Of a stretch of 11,990 nt of DNA, positions 1 through 9,185 are shown in pieces. Position 1 is the stretch's first letter; each line of letters opens with the position of its first letter. The notes beneath the pieces were generated by a model. That model was not told the DNA's origin. It saw nothing but the letters and a program-made list of their open reading frames with translations, and made no database searches. The stretch lies in the NCBI GenBank assembly GCA_003024985.2, contig PXIH01S0008855.1; one strand, 5' to 3'. The DNA is from Euperipatoides rowelli. Its lineage: Eukaryota > Onychophora > Udeonychophora > Euonychophora > Peripatopsidae. The position numbers and the translations under genes were made by a program.

Positions 1-222
1 TTATTTTATTTGAAATAAATATCCCTAAATAAATAAATAATAAATAAAATAAACAACCTTTTTTCATAATTTAGATTAGTTAGTCCTTTTATTTTTTTCG
101 TATGTCTGAATACTTTATTCAAACTAGAAATATTTTTTTATTTATAATATAGTTAACCTGGTGACCATAATCCAATATACATTATATATATGTTTTATAA
201 ATCACTGAGACAGTATAATTTA

Positions 223-242
223 TATATATAGGCCTATATATA
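223..242. repeat. Perfect 20-bp palindrome with TAGGCCTA core
   Basis: TATATATAGGCCTATATATA reads the same on both strands. The TAGGCCTA core recurs at 6325-6332 and 10513-10520. It lies deep in an intron, and no function can be assigned. Confidence 0.8.
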
Positions 243-789
243 ATAATTTTATTGTACATTCTGGTAGCCATTTTGAATTCTATTTTATGGGAGTAATGAT
301 CAAGCCTGTCACTGTGCATTTAGGTATTACAATTTATTAATTTATAATTAACACTTAATTAAATATACAAAAATAACAATTAAACCTTTGATTAAGACAG
401 TGAAGGGATAAGTAATAGTTATTAATCTTAAGATGAGATATTATGCTTTAATGTACAGTAGATTATTAAGATTTGAGAGTCCATAGTTCGGCGGTGGAAT
501 ATAATACTTTATTGTAAAATTATTTTGTCAGAATATGTTTTTTAATAAGGAAACTTTATGGCATAAGAAGTTGATGCCTTTGCCATAACTCTACTGGGAA
601 AGCATTAGAGAACGGTACTATTATTAAAGTGGTAAATGGGTTGACCTAGAGAAATTGACCAGAAGAAATTGAGAGGTTAAAATTCAGAAAATATAATGAG
701 AAATTTTGTGGCTATTAGTTTATTATTCAGCTTTCATTTCAATCTGCAATGATTAAGAATGGGTTAGCCCAATGCTTTAATTGGCCAAA

Positions 790-875
790 AGGTCAGCTAC
801 GTTGGTAGAACAGATGTGGGCAAAGCTCAGCTTGTATGAGAGTGGAATGTCACAGGTCATGAATTTATCCCAGAA
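790..875 (+). repeat. Possible tRNA-derived SINE relic
   Basis: AGCTACGTTGGTAGAAC (795-811) resembles a tRNA A box with D-loop, and about 45 bases on GTCACAGGTCATGAATTTATCCC (849-871 region) resembles a B box and T arm with one small insertion. No clean cloverleaf, tail or target duplication is visible, so this is a weak call. Confidence 0.25.
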
Positions 876-1366
876 TGAGTGGGTGTTTACTTTTTTTGTA
901 ATAGCAGCTTTTTAAATAGAAAATGGAATGAATATTTATTTTAAAAATTTATTATTTACAATATAAGCGATTTGGGCTCTTGGAATGAAACATTAATAAA
1001 ACACTAGATATATCTCAGATATTTAATAACATAATAGCCTACAGATAACAGATATTTATAGTTCTTCAAAATCATTATTTAATAAATACTATTAACCCAA
1101 TATACAATATATATTTATAGTTCATCTCTCATTAAAAAGATAAAATAATTGATTTTATTTAAACCAAAAATTTTACAATTTTGTTTTGTAACTGCCGTAC
1201 CGTATTTTTAAATTGATAGTTTTAAATGCATATCAAATAATGAGTGGGCTATAAAATTATTTAATACACAGTAAATAATAATTTCCTGATCACTACAATA
1301 ATTACAAACAACATATCAAATTAGAATATTCAAAGTTATGTTATCTATTTACAGTATATACAATAG

Positions 1367-1380
1367 ACAGTATATACTGT
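1367..1380. repeat. Perfect 14-bp palindrome
   Basis: ACAGTATATACTGT is self-complementary, and half-copies (ACAGTATATACA at 1351, ATACTGTAT at 1384) flank it. It is probably simple AT-rich sequence drift in the intron; no function is implied. Confidence 0.6.
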
Positions 1381-1424
1381 GGATACTGTATAGATAGAAT
1401 ATTGGACATTGGTATGGACTAGAC

Positions 1425-1442
1425 CAGCAGTTCTTAACCTTT
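1425..1442. mobile_element. One hAT-like terminus (relic)
   Basis: CAGCAGTTCTTAACCTTT closely resembles the widespread hAT end CAGNGGTTCTCAACC and is followed by GGACCCC, as in many such elements. A weak inverted candidate, CGTAGGCTTAAATCCACTG (1528-1546), could be the other end, but no matching 8-bp flanks were found, so boundaries are unknown. Confidence 0.4.
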
Positions 1443-1907
1443 ACTATATGGAGGACCCCATAATTGAGAATCTTTTGTGGTATATTAACTTTGCGGCATA
1501 TGGTATTGACTGCTTAGTATTAACTATCGTAGGCTTAAATCCACTGCCACAGTATACCAAGCTATAACTAGTTTTATTTAAAGAACACTTATTATGAGGC
1601 AGGATGATGGTTATAAACATTTTATCTCGAAGAATTGTGAGAGTGACATAATATCTATTTACAATAATTTACAATTAACAGAATAAAGTTGTAATACTGC
1701 GAACACAACTTTAAATTAAAGGCTACATATTTTAGATCAATTTTTTAAAAAATTGTAAATATATTTCAAACATTTTCATATTGTAATAAAGAATATGCAG
1801 CATACTAAATGAGAAAAATGAAGAAAAGAATATACAGTGGAGAAATAAACTAATGGGCCCAATATCTTCAATTATTTTACTGAATAAATAGTAAAATATC
1901 AACATAC

Positions 1908-2052
1908 TTTTATCTTTCAGAGATCCCCATTGGTTGCAAGAATATTTGTAGGTTAAAGTAATATTGGTAAAGTCTTTGGTATCAGAACGTCCTCCAAAAA
2001 TGATCATAAACTCATCGTATGTAACAGCTGTATGAAAATAGCGAGGCAAAGG
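1908..2052 (-). CDS. MEGF8: MEGF8 orthologue, internal exon: Kelch blade 5
   Basis: This 145-bp exon has phase 0 in and phase 1 out (48 codons plus one A). The acceptor is TTTTTCTTGTAG|CCT and the donor GATAAAA|GTATGT. The donor lacks the usual G before the cut but has a strong intronic consensus. It encodes blade 5: PRYFHTAV, MIIFGGRSD with the double glycine, an NIT sequon, then a YKYSCNQW strand with the conserved tryptophan. FGGRSD and CN-W are shared with the matching vertebrate MEGF8 blade from memory. A six-bladed propeller would need one more blade, which should lie beyond base 1 of the window on this strand. Reading on past the donor gives only low-complexity, Phe/Leu/Ile-rich residues before a stop, so I end the exon here. 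Confidence 0.9.
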
Positions 2053-3304
2053 CTACAAGAAAAATTTTAAATGTAAAGAATTTTCAAAATTTATAAGAAT
2101 TAAACATCTTATAACATTAGAGATTCAAATGCAAATATATTTTTAGTTATCAAATTTTAAATGAGAACTTATTGTACAAAACTAACTAAAAATACACTAT
2201 TAGCTAATTAAAGTATTTTTATTAGTAAATGTCATACTTTAAGAATCAAGTTATAGTAGACTAATTATATAAATAATTGGTTTACTAACAATTTAAATTA
2301 GTTGGGTATTTTTTTAAAATCAAAAAACAATCTTCCTCTAAAATTGTGGTATAGAAAACTTCATAAAAATTGAATAAGAATTATAAAATCATAAACAAAA
2401 ATATAATTAAAATAGGTGAAAACTCAACATTAATTGATTTAAAACAGGGGACGAGAGAAGACGGTTTTTCCCACTTTTTGGTGTTCTTGTTTTTTAAAGG
2501 AAATTCACTCTTTAATTAAAGAGCTTATTAAATAAAAACTCTAAAAATCATATTACAAACATTAAGAATATACAGTAAAATCAACTGTATTTTACATCTC
2601 TTTTTTTTCCACAAATAATTTTTTAATCACGATATTCAAATTCCTCATAATATTTTAATAAACTGAGTCAATGCATATACATTTAAGGACCAATAATAAA
2701 CACTCTTTGATTTGGAGCAAATACTCTCATCATTTTTCTCTTAAAACTTAACATGGAGATGTTAATGATGATGTTAATCAACAAAAAAAGGAAAACAAAA
2801 CCTTCAGAAGATACTACTGCTTATTTTCATCAACAATTTAAAAATAAAACATATAAATAATAGTAGCAAAATATTAATAATATTAAGAACTATATTTTTA
2901 ATGAGGAAAAACTTAATTTGTTAAACATTTATGAATATATGAATATACTCATTGAGTTCCTTCAGAGGCTATCAGAAATTGAATCTTAAAGTTAAATTGA
3001 AGAGTTTGAAGAAAAACAGTGCTTAACCCTCAAGATTGTTTAAATTTAGTTATTTACAGTAACTTACAAGATATTCTCTTTACCTTGTAGTACAATCAAA
3101 CACTCCAGGGACAACCTCGTTGGACTACAGTCTGTTGTTGTCCGGCATATTTGTATTTGTATTTACAAATCACAGAAGATTTGATAGCATTGCAATGCTT
3201 TATATATTTAAACAAATTTTGTGTTTGCTCTAGCTAAAAATTAAGTGAATGTAGTTAAGCACTATTTTGTTTTGAACCTTTAATTAAACCATATAGTGGC
3301 TTAC
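2053..3304 (-). other. Intron between the blade 4 and blade 5 exons
   Basis: This is a 1252-bp phase 0 intron, AT-rich throughout. The only less AT-rich patch is about 3100-3155, with inverted GGACAAC / GTTGTCC about 30 bases apart, possibly a remnant of a small element. I see no other structure or coding potential. Confidence 0.85.
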
Positions 3305-3468
3305 CTTATTGTCCATTTCCGAAGGAAGCAAGGTCCATTTTTGCTTTGGATAATGAAATGCATACAGTTCATTTGATACAATAGGACGTTCTCCTTTATA
3401 TAAATAACCTCCGTAAACATAAAAGGTTTTAGTAGGTGCATGATAAACAGTACTATGTCCATAAATAC
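3305..3468 (-). CDS. MEGF8: MEGF8 orthologue, internal exon: Kelch blade 4
   Basis: This 164-bp exon has phase 1 in and phase 0 out. Two bases complete a glycine codon with the previous exon, then 54 codons follow. The acceptor is TTTTTTTAG|GTA and the donor AATAAG|GTAAGC. It encodes one blade: IYGHSTVYH, then FYVYGGY with the double glycine, NELYAFH and QKWTLL carrying the conserved tryptophan. Of all the exons this is the most diagnostic for MEGF8: YGHS-VYH, YV-GG, ELY--H and W-LL all recur at matching spacing in the vertebrate protein as I remember it, and attractin diverges more. The long separation from the preceding exon (3.46 kb) comes largely from transposon insertions in the intron. 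Confidence 0.92.
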
Positions 3469-4487
3469 CTAAAAAAATATACATGTTTTAACTAAATTTT
3501 TATTTTAAAGAATATACAGTATATAGCAAGATGAAAATAAACTTTTATCATTAAACTCATTGTAGAAATATTGATGTAAATCAGACATTTTTTATTAGCT
3601 GAAATAATAAAAACAAAGACAAGTTTCTAGATAAGAAATTGTTAAAATGTACTACCGTACTACTTTTCCTGTAGTCCAATATTCAAAACTTAAATACTAC
3701 AGGCTGACACTTAAAAAATTATTTATATAGAAATTGTTGTACTTTTATGGCAATGGCATATTTTCTTGTGTAATACAAATTTAAAATTTCAATTGCTGTA
3801 TTTTTTTCTTACTAGAACTATTATTATAGGAAAGGGCATGGCCTATTTTGTGACTCACCTTTCAGAACAGGGTTTTCTATTTTGCAACTAATTTTCCATT
3901 ACCCATTTAGTGCATACTGGGGGAGATTTTACTTTTGTGTTCCGCTGAGATTTAAAATGGCTGCCAGTGCCAGACGTAAATTATCGATATTAACAATGTT
4001 GATTACAGTACAGTGCCTATAATACTTTGATATTAAGGAGTAAATAGATTCACATCGCATCTCATTAACACATGAATGATTTGAACATGTATACATTGTT
4101 TTATTTTACTACCGGGTATTTTAAATGGCTGAATTGGCTGGGACCATATTAGAGGTTAGTTTTGTTATTTTATTTCATTTTTAAATTAGGATTTATTTAT
4201 TTTGAAGATAGGGTTAGTATAATTTTAAGGTTTAGGATTGTAAATGTGGTAGTTGAATAAANCTAGTAATAAATTAGTAAGTATGTTTCACATTTTAATG
4301 ATCCTAGGGTTGAAGCATAGGCCTTGTGTATTTCAAACGTCAGTTATTTCATATTTAGGTTTAGGTTTTATTTAGCCAGATCTTCAACCTAGTGAATTTT
4401 ATATGTTAGTGTATTTTACACGTGGTTGGAGTGGTGGAGGTCTATTAGATGGGTCTCTATATTTTTAAGCTTTATTTATTCTTTAGG

Positions 4488-4680
4488 ATTACACATTTTG
4501 TGTATCCGGCCAATAGCTTAGTCGATTTCAAATGTTGTTGGAGTTATGGTTATGGTAAGGGTTAAGGTCAGTTATGTATTGAAATATTCCAAATATTACA
4601 AAATTGATTATTACACACTTTGTGTATCCGACCAATAGCTTAGTTGATTTCATACGTTGTTGGAGTTAGGGTTAGGGTCA
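4488..4680. repeat. Two direct repeats, 122 bp apart
   Basis: Copy 1 starts at 4488 and copy 2 at 4610 (to 4680). Both read ATTACAC(A/C)(T/T)TTGTGTATCC, then G(G/A)CCAATAGCTTAGT, then TTGTTGGAGTTA, then GTTA-GGTCA. They differ by a few substitutions plus an indel near the end. The stretch lies inside the foldback element, so it is part of its interior or of something nested in it. Confidence 0.8.
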
Positions 4681-4720
4681 AAGCTATTGTTAGTAATGTT
4701 TTTATTTTTAGCATATGGAT

Positions 4721-4982
4721 GGCCACCCACAACAGGCGCAAAGTACCGAAAAATATTTTCTTTCTTAATTTTAATATATTGAATGGTTATTGGTAAGTTT
4801 GTTTCCAATAATTATAATTATATTCTTTGAAATTAAAAATGCTGGTATTTGTTTATTACACAAATTTTTAATTTCAAAATATTGATTTATTATTGAAAAT
4901 AAAACTTATCAATAACCATTCAATATGTTAAAATTAAGAATGAATCTATTTATCGGTACTTTGCATCTGGTGTTGGTGGCCA
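4721..4982. repeat. Long hairpin inside the foldback element
   Basis: The left arm 4721-4840 and right arm 4864-4982 (about 120 bp each) are imperfect inverted copies around a 23-base loop. The best-conserved parts are GCAAAGTACCGA, CTTAATTTTAA, ATTGAATGGTTATTG and GAAATTAAAAAT. The right arm overlaps the element's right terminal repeat, so the motif GGCCACC...GCAAAGTACCGA exists in three copies: at the left end, internally and at the right end. Confidence 0.85.
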
Positions 4983-5816
4983 TTTTGAATCTCAGCGGAA
5001 CACAAAAGTAAAATCGCCCCGCATACTGTCAGCTCTTACTTTTTAAATTTTCTCAACTAATATTTTTTCGACCAAATCATACAATAGTAATAAAAATGTG
5101 TACAAATGTCTAAACATCAAATTAAACTCTCTAGCTCTCCTCTTTCTCTTTATAGCTTGACAAATGCCAAATTTCCATCACAAAAATTGTCCCCTTACTA
5201 CCTGGTTGTTAAGTCTAATATTGGTCAGTGGCCTCTTCTCCCTATAAGGGTTTTCCTATCCCAACTTGTAAATTAATACTAATTGCATTCCAATATGCAA
5301 ATAGCATTAATAAAAAAATACTTTCTTTATAAAAAATACATTTTTTTAAAAAGAATATTGACTCTGCATAATTTATGAACTGTTTTCTTTCTTGAAGGTG
5401 ACTATTTAATAAAACTGAGTAATTTCCATATGTTTTTCATTAATTTATAAAATAGATCTTCTTGTATAAATAGAGGTTTAAATAGTGGACAAAAAAAATT
5501 ACCTGTGCATATGAAAGCAAAATAATTTATCTGTCCCAATTATTTCTTAGTTAAACAATCGAAATACTGACAAAAATATATAGTGATATGCTAGTGGAAA
5601 ATAAATAATTAAAGTCTAATAAAAAATAATTTTAAAGTAGACAGTCTATAAAAATGAGAGAGAAAGCACCTTTTCCTATCATTCAAACATTCTTGAGCTA
5701 TACCATATTATTAATGGGGACTTTCTACACAACATACTATCACTATATTAATCTAGTATAAAATGGAAACATTTATCATTCAAAATCAATTTATTTTTAA
5801 GTATGAGAGGGGTACA

Positions 5817-5884
5817 CTTCTTTCTTTTTTTCTCTCTCTTTCTCACTCCCTCCCTCCCTCTTCCCACTCCTTCCTTCCCTCTCA
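5817..5884 (+). repeat. Polypyrimidine tract (C/T only except two A)
   Basis: Three pyrimidine-only runs are separated by A at 5845 and 5866. They include CTCT, CCCT and CCTT micro-repeats. On the gene strand this is purine-rich, and it is over 2 kb from the nearest acceptor, so it is not a splicing tract. It is a simple-sequence expansion. Confidence 0.85.
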
Positions 5885-6067
5885 CTAGTTCCATGTCTGG
5901 ATGTACACTTTGTAATACAACTTTAATAATATATTTTAATGCCAGTGTAAAGAGAATAAAAAGTCTCTGTATAATTAATTTTAAAAAATTTAAAAAGGGG
6001 ATGGACAAATGATAGAACTTTTTTTTAAGACTAATTGTTATCAATCTAAAATTATAATACATTAGAA

Positions 6068-6773
6068 CAGGGATGTAACTACACTATAGCAAAAGGAGGC
6101 ATTACCTAGGGGCTCTACTTCACCAGGGCCCATGATCAGATTAAAGTAGGGGGGAAACCTACTATGAATGGTTTATAGACAGACGCAACATGTAATGAAA
6201 TATATTTTGCAATAAAATTGTGTAGATCAATGAATTCATTATTCAATAAAACATATTAATAATGTATATTCCATTATTAATTTAATTAAAGTAAGAAAAT
6301 AATATGTAGCCTATTTTAAATGTATAGGCCTAATAATGTCAGGAATTCCAAGTGCCATACAGTTGTGATTAATCCATATATGTTTGTTTTTTTTAATATG
6401 TTTTGTTTGGAGATTCAAGTTTGAAAGAAAAACTTTATACTTTCATGATCATATTGTCAAAAAAACCTGGGATTAAAATGGGGAGCAAATAAACAACTTG
6501 CAGCTTTTGTTTATTTCAACATCTTTGTCGTCTTGATGCATGCATTTATAGTTTGTTTTGGACAAACAATTTTTTTATATTTGTCAAATTGTATTTAACA
6601 AATATAAAGAATCATATTGAAATATTAATTTCCATGTTTTTGGTGTTTGTGAAATTATAAAGAAACCGCAAATAATTATACCATACTAAACTAATTATAT
6701 TTTATTTTAATAAAAATAACGGGCCCTAAATGATTTCTGGCTAAAGGACAAAAAAATCCTAGCTACGCCTTTG
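6068..6773. mobile_element. Non-autonomous hAT-like element, 706 bp, with 8-bp target duplication
   Basis: The left end is CAGGGATGTAACTA; the right end read inverted is CAAAGGCGTAGCTA. They differ mainly by transitions. Subterminal GGGCCC occurs at 6126-6131 and, inverted, at 6721-6726, at similar distances from each end. Flanking octamers are CATTAGAA (6060-6067) and CACTAGAA (6774-6781), 7 of 8 matching. CAGGGGCGTAGCTA-like ends are widespread among animal hAT elements. There is no transposase frame; it looks old. Confidence 0.72.
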
Positions 6774-6929
6774 CACTAGAATAATCATAACATTAGAACA
6801 AATCATATAATTTATCAGCAACTATCACCAAGGAAAAATAAAAATAAATATGTTTATATCCCAACATTCTTCCCATCAAAAATCTTTATGATTACAATAT
6901 TCAAAAGTCTACATATATATTTTTTTTAC

Positions 6930-7110
6930 CTGCCGGTACTGTGCCAGTGACATAAAGTTCCTTCCAATCTCCACTTCGAGGGAAAAACTCATAAGTCTTG
7001 TGAGAAAATCCATATACAGCAGAAAATCCTCCAATCAGTAATAAGCTTTCATCATCCTTATCAACACGAAGAGTTAATGTATGACCAGCCATTGGTGGAA
7101 TACCAGGTGT
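6930..7110 (-). CDS. MEGF8: MEGF8 orthologue, internal exon: Kelch blade 3
   Basis: This exon is 181 bp, phase 0 in and phase 1 out: 60 codons plus one G that joins the next exon to make a glycine codon. The acceptor is TTTTTTCTTAG|ACA and the donor GCAG|GTAAAA. It encodes exactly one Kelch blade: a GHTLTLR strand (local residues 9-15), an LLLIGGF strand with the double glycine (about 23-29), AVYGF, then a YEFFP strand and the GDW tryptophan near residue 47. It reads on from the LPLP end of blade 2 in frame. The AGHTLT opening is shared with the matching vertebrate MEGF8 blade as I recall it. Attractin has a similar blade but lacks the GHTLT and double-glycine match. The methionine inside the exon is not a start: coding sequence continues upstream of it to a good acceptor site. 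Confidence 0.9.
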
Positions 7111-7443
7111 CTAAGAAAAAATAAAATACAAAACTAGAAGTTCTGAAATACAAAAATTCACAGTTGGAAAAATAATATTTTCTTTAATTTAATCTTCTAA
7201 TTAATTACCACAATACCAGAATAATATTCAAAATATATTAACTCTTTAAAGCCAAATTTGTCTTCTTTTTTTTTTTTTAATAAATTAATTGACTTTCACT
7301 TTTAGTAGTTTAATGCGACTGAAAATAAAGTTTAAGAGAAAATAATAATTTTAAAAATGCTTATTTAATTTCATTTTAGTTTTTAATCGCATAATTAACA
7401 AAAATAAATAATATGGTATTTAATTATTTTATGTAATTTAAAC

Positions 7444-7660
7444 CAGTGTTTCAGAAAAAAGGTTCCATGAAACACTGGGCTTCCATGAGGTGAACATTAG
7501 GGTTCCATGAGAAAGTTACATCACATTTAAATTTTAATATTCTAGTGCAGTGCATGAGAACCAGTGGAGCTACACTGTGGCGGAAGCTTAAGGTTGGGGT
7601 TCGTAAAATTTTAAACATATTTGAAAGGGTTCCAGGGCCAAATTTTATTGTGAAACACTG
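7444..7660. mobile_element. hAT-type MITE, 217 bp, with 8-bp target duplication
   Basis: The ends are inverted: CAGTGTTTCA on the left and TGAAACACTG on the right (10 of 10 bp). Flanks are ATTTAAAC (7436-7443) and ATTTTAAC (7661-7668), a target duplication with one mismatch. An 8-bp duplication and CAGTGTTTC ends are typical of hAT elements. The interior has GGTTCC repeated near both ends and no coding capacity, so it is non-autonomous and would have depended on a transposase elsewhere. Confidence 0.82.
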
Positions 7661-8496
7661 ATTTTAACTTTATAGTGGCATAAAGTACTGCATTTTTTTT
7701 ACTGTTTATTATTTTGCTGACTACTATTATGTGAAATGTTTTTTCAATCATATTATTCTAGAACGAATTAATGGTTTTACTTATTTATTGTGGCAAATAA
7801 ACCAGACTCAAATAAAGCTTGAGTTTTTAAGAACCAATTAACAGCGTTAATCGGCGACCAAGTGTAATTAATCAAAAAACAAAATTCCCCCCCTCCCTCN
7901 CACTAAATTTGTTCCGGTTCCTTGTTATGGCAGTAGTCCTGCTCCATCATATGCTTAAAAAATATGAGGGGGGTGGGTTTTAGTACCAGCAAGTGGTGAA
8001 CGACTTTGATGTTGCTATATGGCAGATCAATTCATTTTTATGCTTTTTTAAAAAAAAAAATAATATAAAACATTCTGCTCTTAACTATTTATGATCGCAA
8101 AAGAAAAATCAGACACAAAATATTACGAGAAGGGTGTTCGGCCCCAAATTCTCCCCTAAAAATGTTTTTATTTTTTAATTTTTAAATACACCAATTGACT
8201 GATTTAATGTATTGCATTTCCCTACATCTGACCAGGGAAAAAAATAAGACTTTATTCAAAATTACATTTATTGTACTGATAATTAAAATTATTATTTTTT
8301 TGTGAATCGAATGTCAATGCAAAACAATATTTGATAAAGGCATTGATTTCTTCAAAACATATTATCTTAAAAATGTTCAAAATGGTAACAATAACAGTGC
8401 ATTTGCTACATTACAATATTCCATAGTAAGTATGATATCTACATTTTTTCTGAATGTACAATTAGTTAGAAATGTGATTAATTCTGCAATTAATTG

Positions 8497-8527
8497 CTGA
8501 TTGAATTAATGTAATTAATTCAATCAG
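8497..8527. repeat. Perfect 13-bp inverted repeat with 5-bp loop
   Basis: CTGATTGAATTAA (8497-8509), loop TGTAA, then TTAATTCAATCAG (8515-8527). It sits at the left fringe of the 21-bp array and shares its AATTAATTCA core, so it probably arose from the repeat sequence itself. No T-run or other sign of a terminator or RNA gene accompanies it. Confidence 0.7.
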
Positions 8528-8639
8528 AAAAGTACTGGATTCTGTCAGGAATATAATTGATTGTGTCTAGACTAGAATTAAGTCAGCAATGTAATTGATT
8601 TGAATTAAAGTGTATTTGAATCAGTCAACAATATAGTTC

Positions 8640-8960
8640 AGATAGTAATGCAATTAATTCAGTCAACAATATAATAAAATGTAATTAGTTCAATTCAGTT
8701 AGCAATGTAATTAATCCAGTTAGTAATGTAATTAATTCAGTTAGCACTGTAATTAATCAAGTTAGTAATGTAATTAATTCAGTCTTCAATACTATTAATA
8801 TTAAATCTGTCAGTCAAATGTAATTCAGTTATCAATGTAATTAATTCAGTTAGCAATGTAACTAATTTGTTTAACAATGTACCGGTAATTAATTCAATTA
8901 GCAATACAGACAGCAATATAATGAATTCAGTTAATGATGTAATTAATTTAGTTTGCTGCC
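8640..8960. repeat. Degenerate tandem array, about 21-bp period
   Basis: Units resemble GTAATTAATTCAGTTAGC followed by AAT. Clear units run through about 8700-8790 and 8820-8860, and more diverged ones continue to about 8960. Similar, looser units (AATTAATTCAATCAG, AGTCAGCAATGTAATTGATT) extend left to about 8460. Units vary by substitutions and small indels and carry no reading frame, so this is a decayed minisatellite and not coding. Confidence 0.75.
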
Positions 8961-9185
8961 ATTTTTAAAAAAAATAAAATAAAAAGGATGGAATATATGG
9001 CTGGAGACTACAAAACATTTTGTTAACTAATGGAGAAAATAACTCAAAATAACTGAATTTAAAAGTTTATAGGCTGGTTTATTTCTTTAGTTTGTATGAC
9101 AATTTTCTTTTTCCTTTGTAAAATCTTTTATAAATGAAATAAAATGCATTTTAAAATGACAAAAAAAATGGATTTTAATACTTAC

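Larger units (their letters stand above)
1..1907 (-). other. Intron 3' of the blade 5 exon (partial)
   Basis: This intron starts at the GTATGT donor (1907-1902) in phase 1 and continues past the window. It holds a 20-bp perfect palindrome at 223-242, a 14-bp palindrome at 1367-1380, a possible tRNA-derived SINE relic at 790-875 and a hAT-like end at 1425. The next exon, expected to encode Kelch blade 6, was not found here. Confidence 0.75.
3920..5020. mobile_element. Foldback-type DNA element, 1.1 kb, with perfect 8-bp target duplication
   Basis: The 70-bp terminal inverted repeats are 3920-3989 and 4951-5020. They align without gaps, 59 of 70 identical, and 9 of the 11 differences are transitions. 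They are bounded by identical octamers GCATACTG (3912-3919 and 5021-5028), an exact target duplication. The ends start GGGG(A/C)GATTTTAC. There is no coding sequence inside. The 8-bp duplication suits hAT, P or Merlin-like transposition, but I do not recognise the family. One unresolved base at 4262 lies inside. Confidence 0.85.
3469..6929 (-). other. Largest intron, between the blade 3 and blade 4 exons
   Basis: This 3461-bp phase 1 intron is swollen by two transposon-like elements (3920-5020 and 6068-6773), about half of its length. Between them lies AT-rich sequence with a polypyrimidine tract at 5817-5884. The open frames across that tract on both strands (5803-6012 and 5748-6062) are products of the simple repeat and not genes. 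Confidence 0.85.
7111..9185 (-). other. Intron between the Kelch 1-2 exon and the blade 3 exon
   Basis: This is a 2075-bp phase 0 intron. It contains the 217-bp MITE (7444-7660), a C-rich stretch with an unresolved base (7887-7900) with a loosely complementary G-rich stretch at 7966-7977, an A run at 8050-8060, a perfect inverted repeat at 8497-8527 and the degenerate tandem array. I see no second gene. Confidence 0.85.

Noticed and set aside
1425-1546. A complete short hAT MITE from CAGCAGTTC to CCACTG
   Set aside because: The ends match at only about 9 of 15 bases, and the flanks GACTAGAC and CCACAGTA differ. I kept only the left end as a weak call.
4660-4680. GTTAGGGTTAGGG, telomere-like
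   Set aside because: Only two units, embedded in a direct repeat inside a transposon. The first repeat copy reads GTTATGGTTATGG, so it is a diverged repeat and not telomeric.
5748-6062. Open frames on both strands over the pyrimidine tract, one with a signal-peptide-like start
   Set aside because: Composition is dictated by the C/T simple repeat. There is no domain, no partner exon and no codon bias. The hydrophobic start is an artefact of T-rich DNA.
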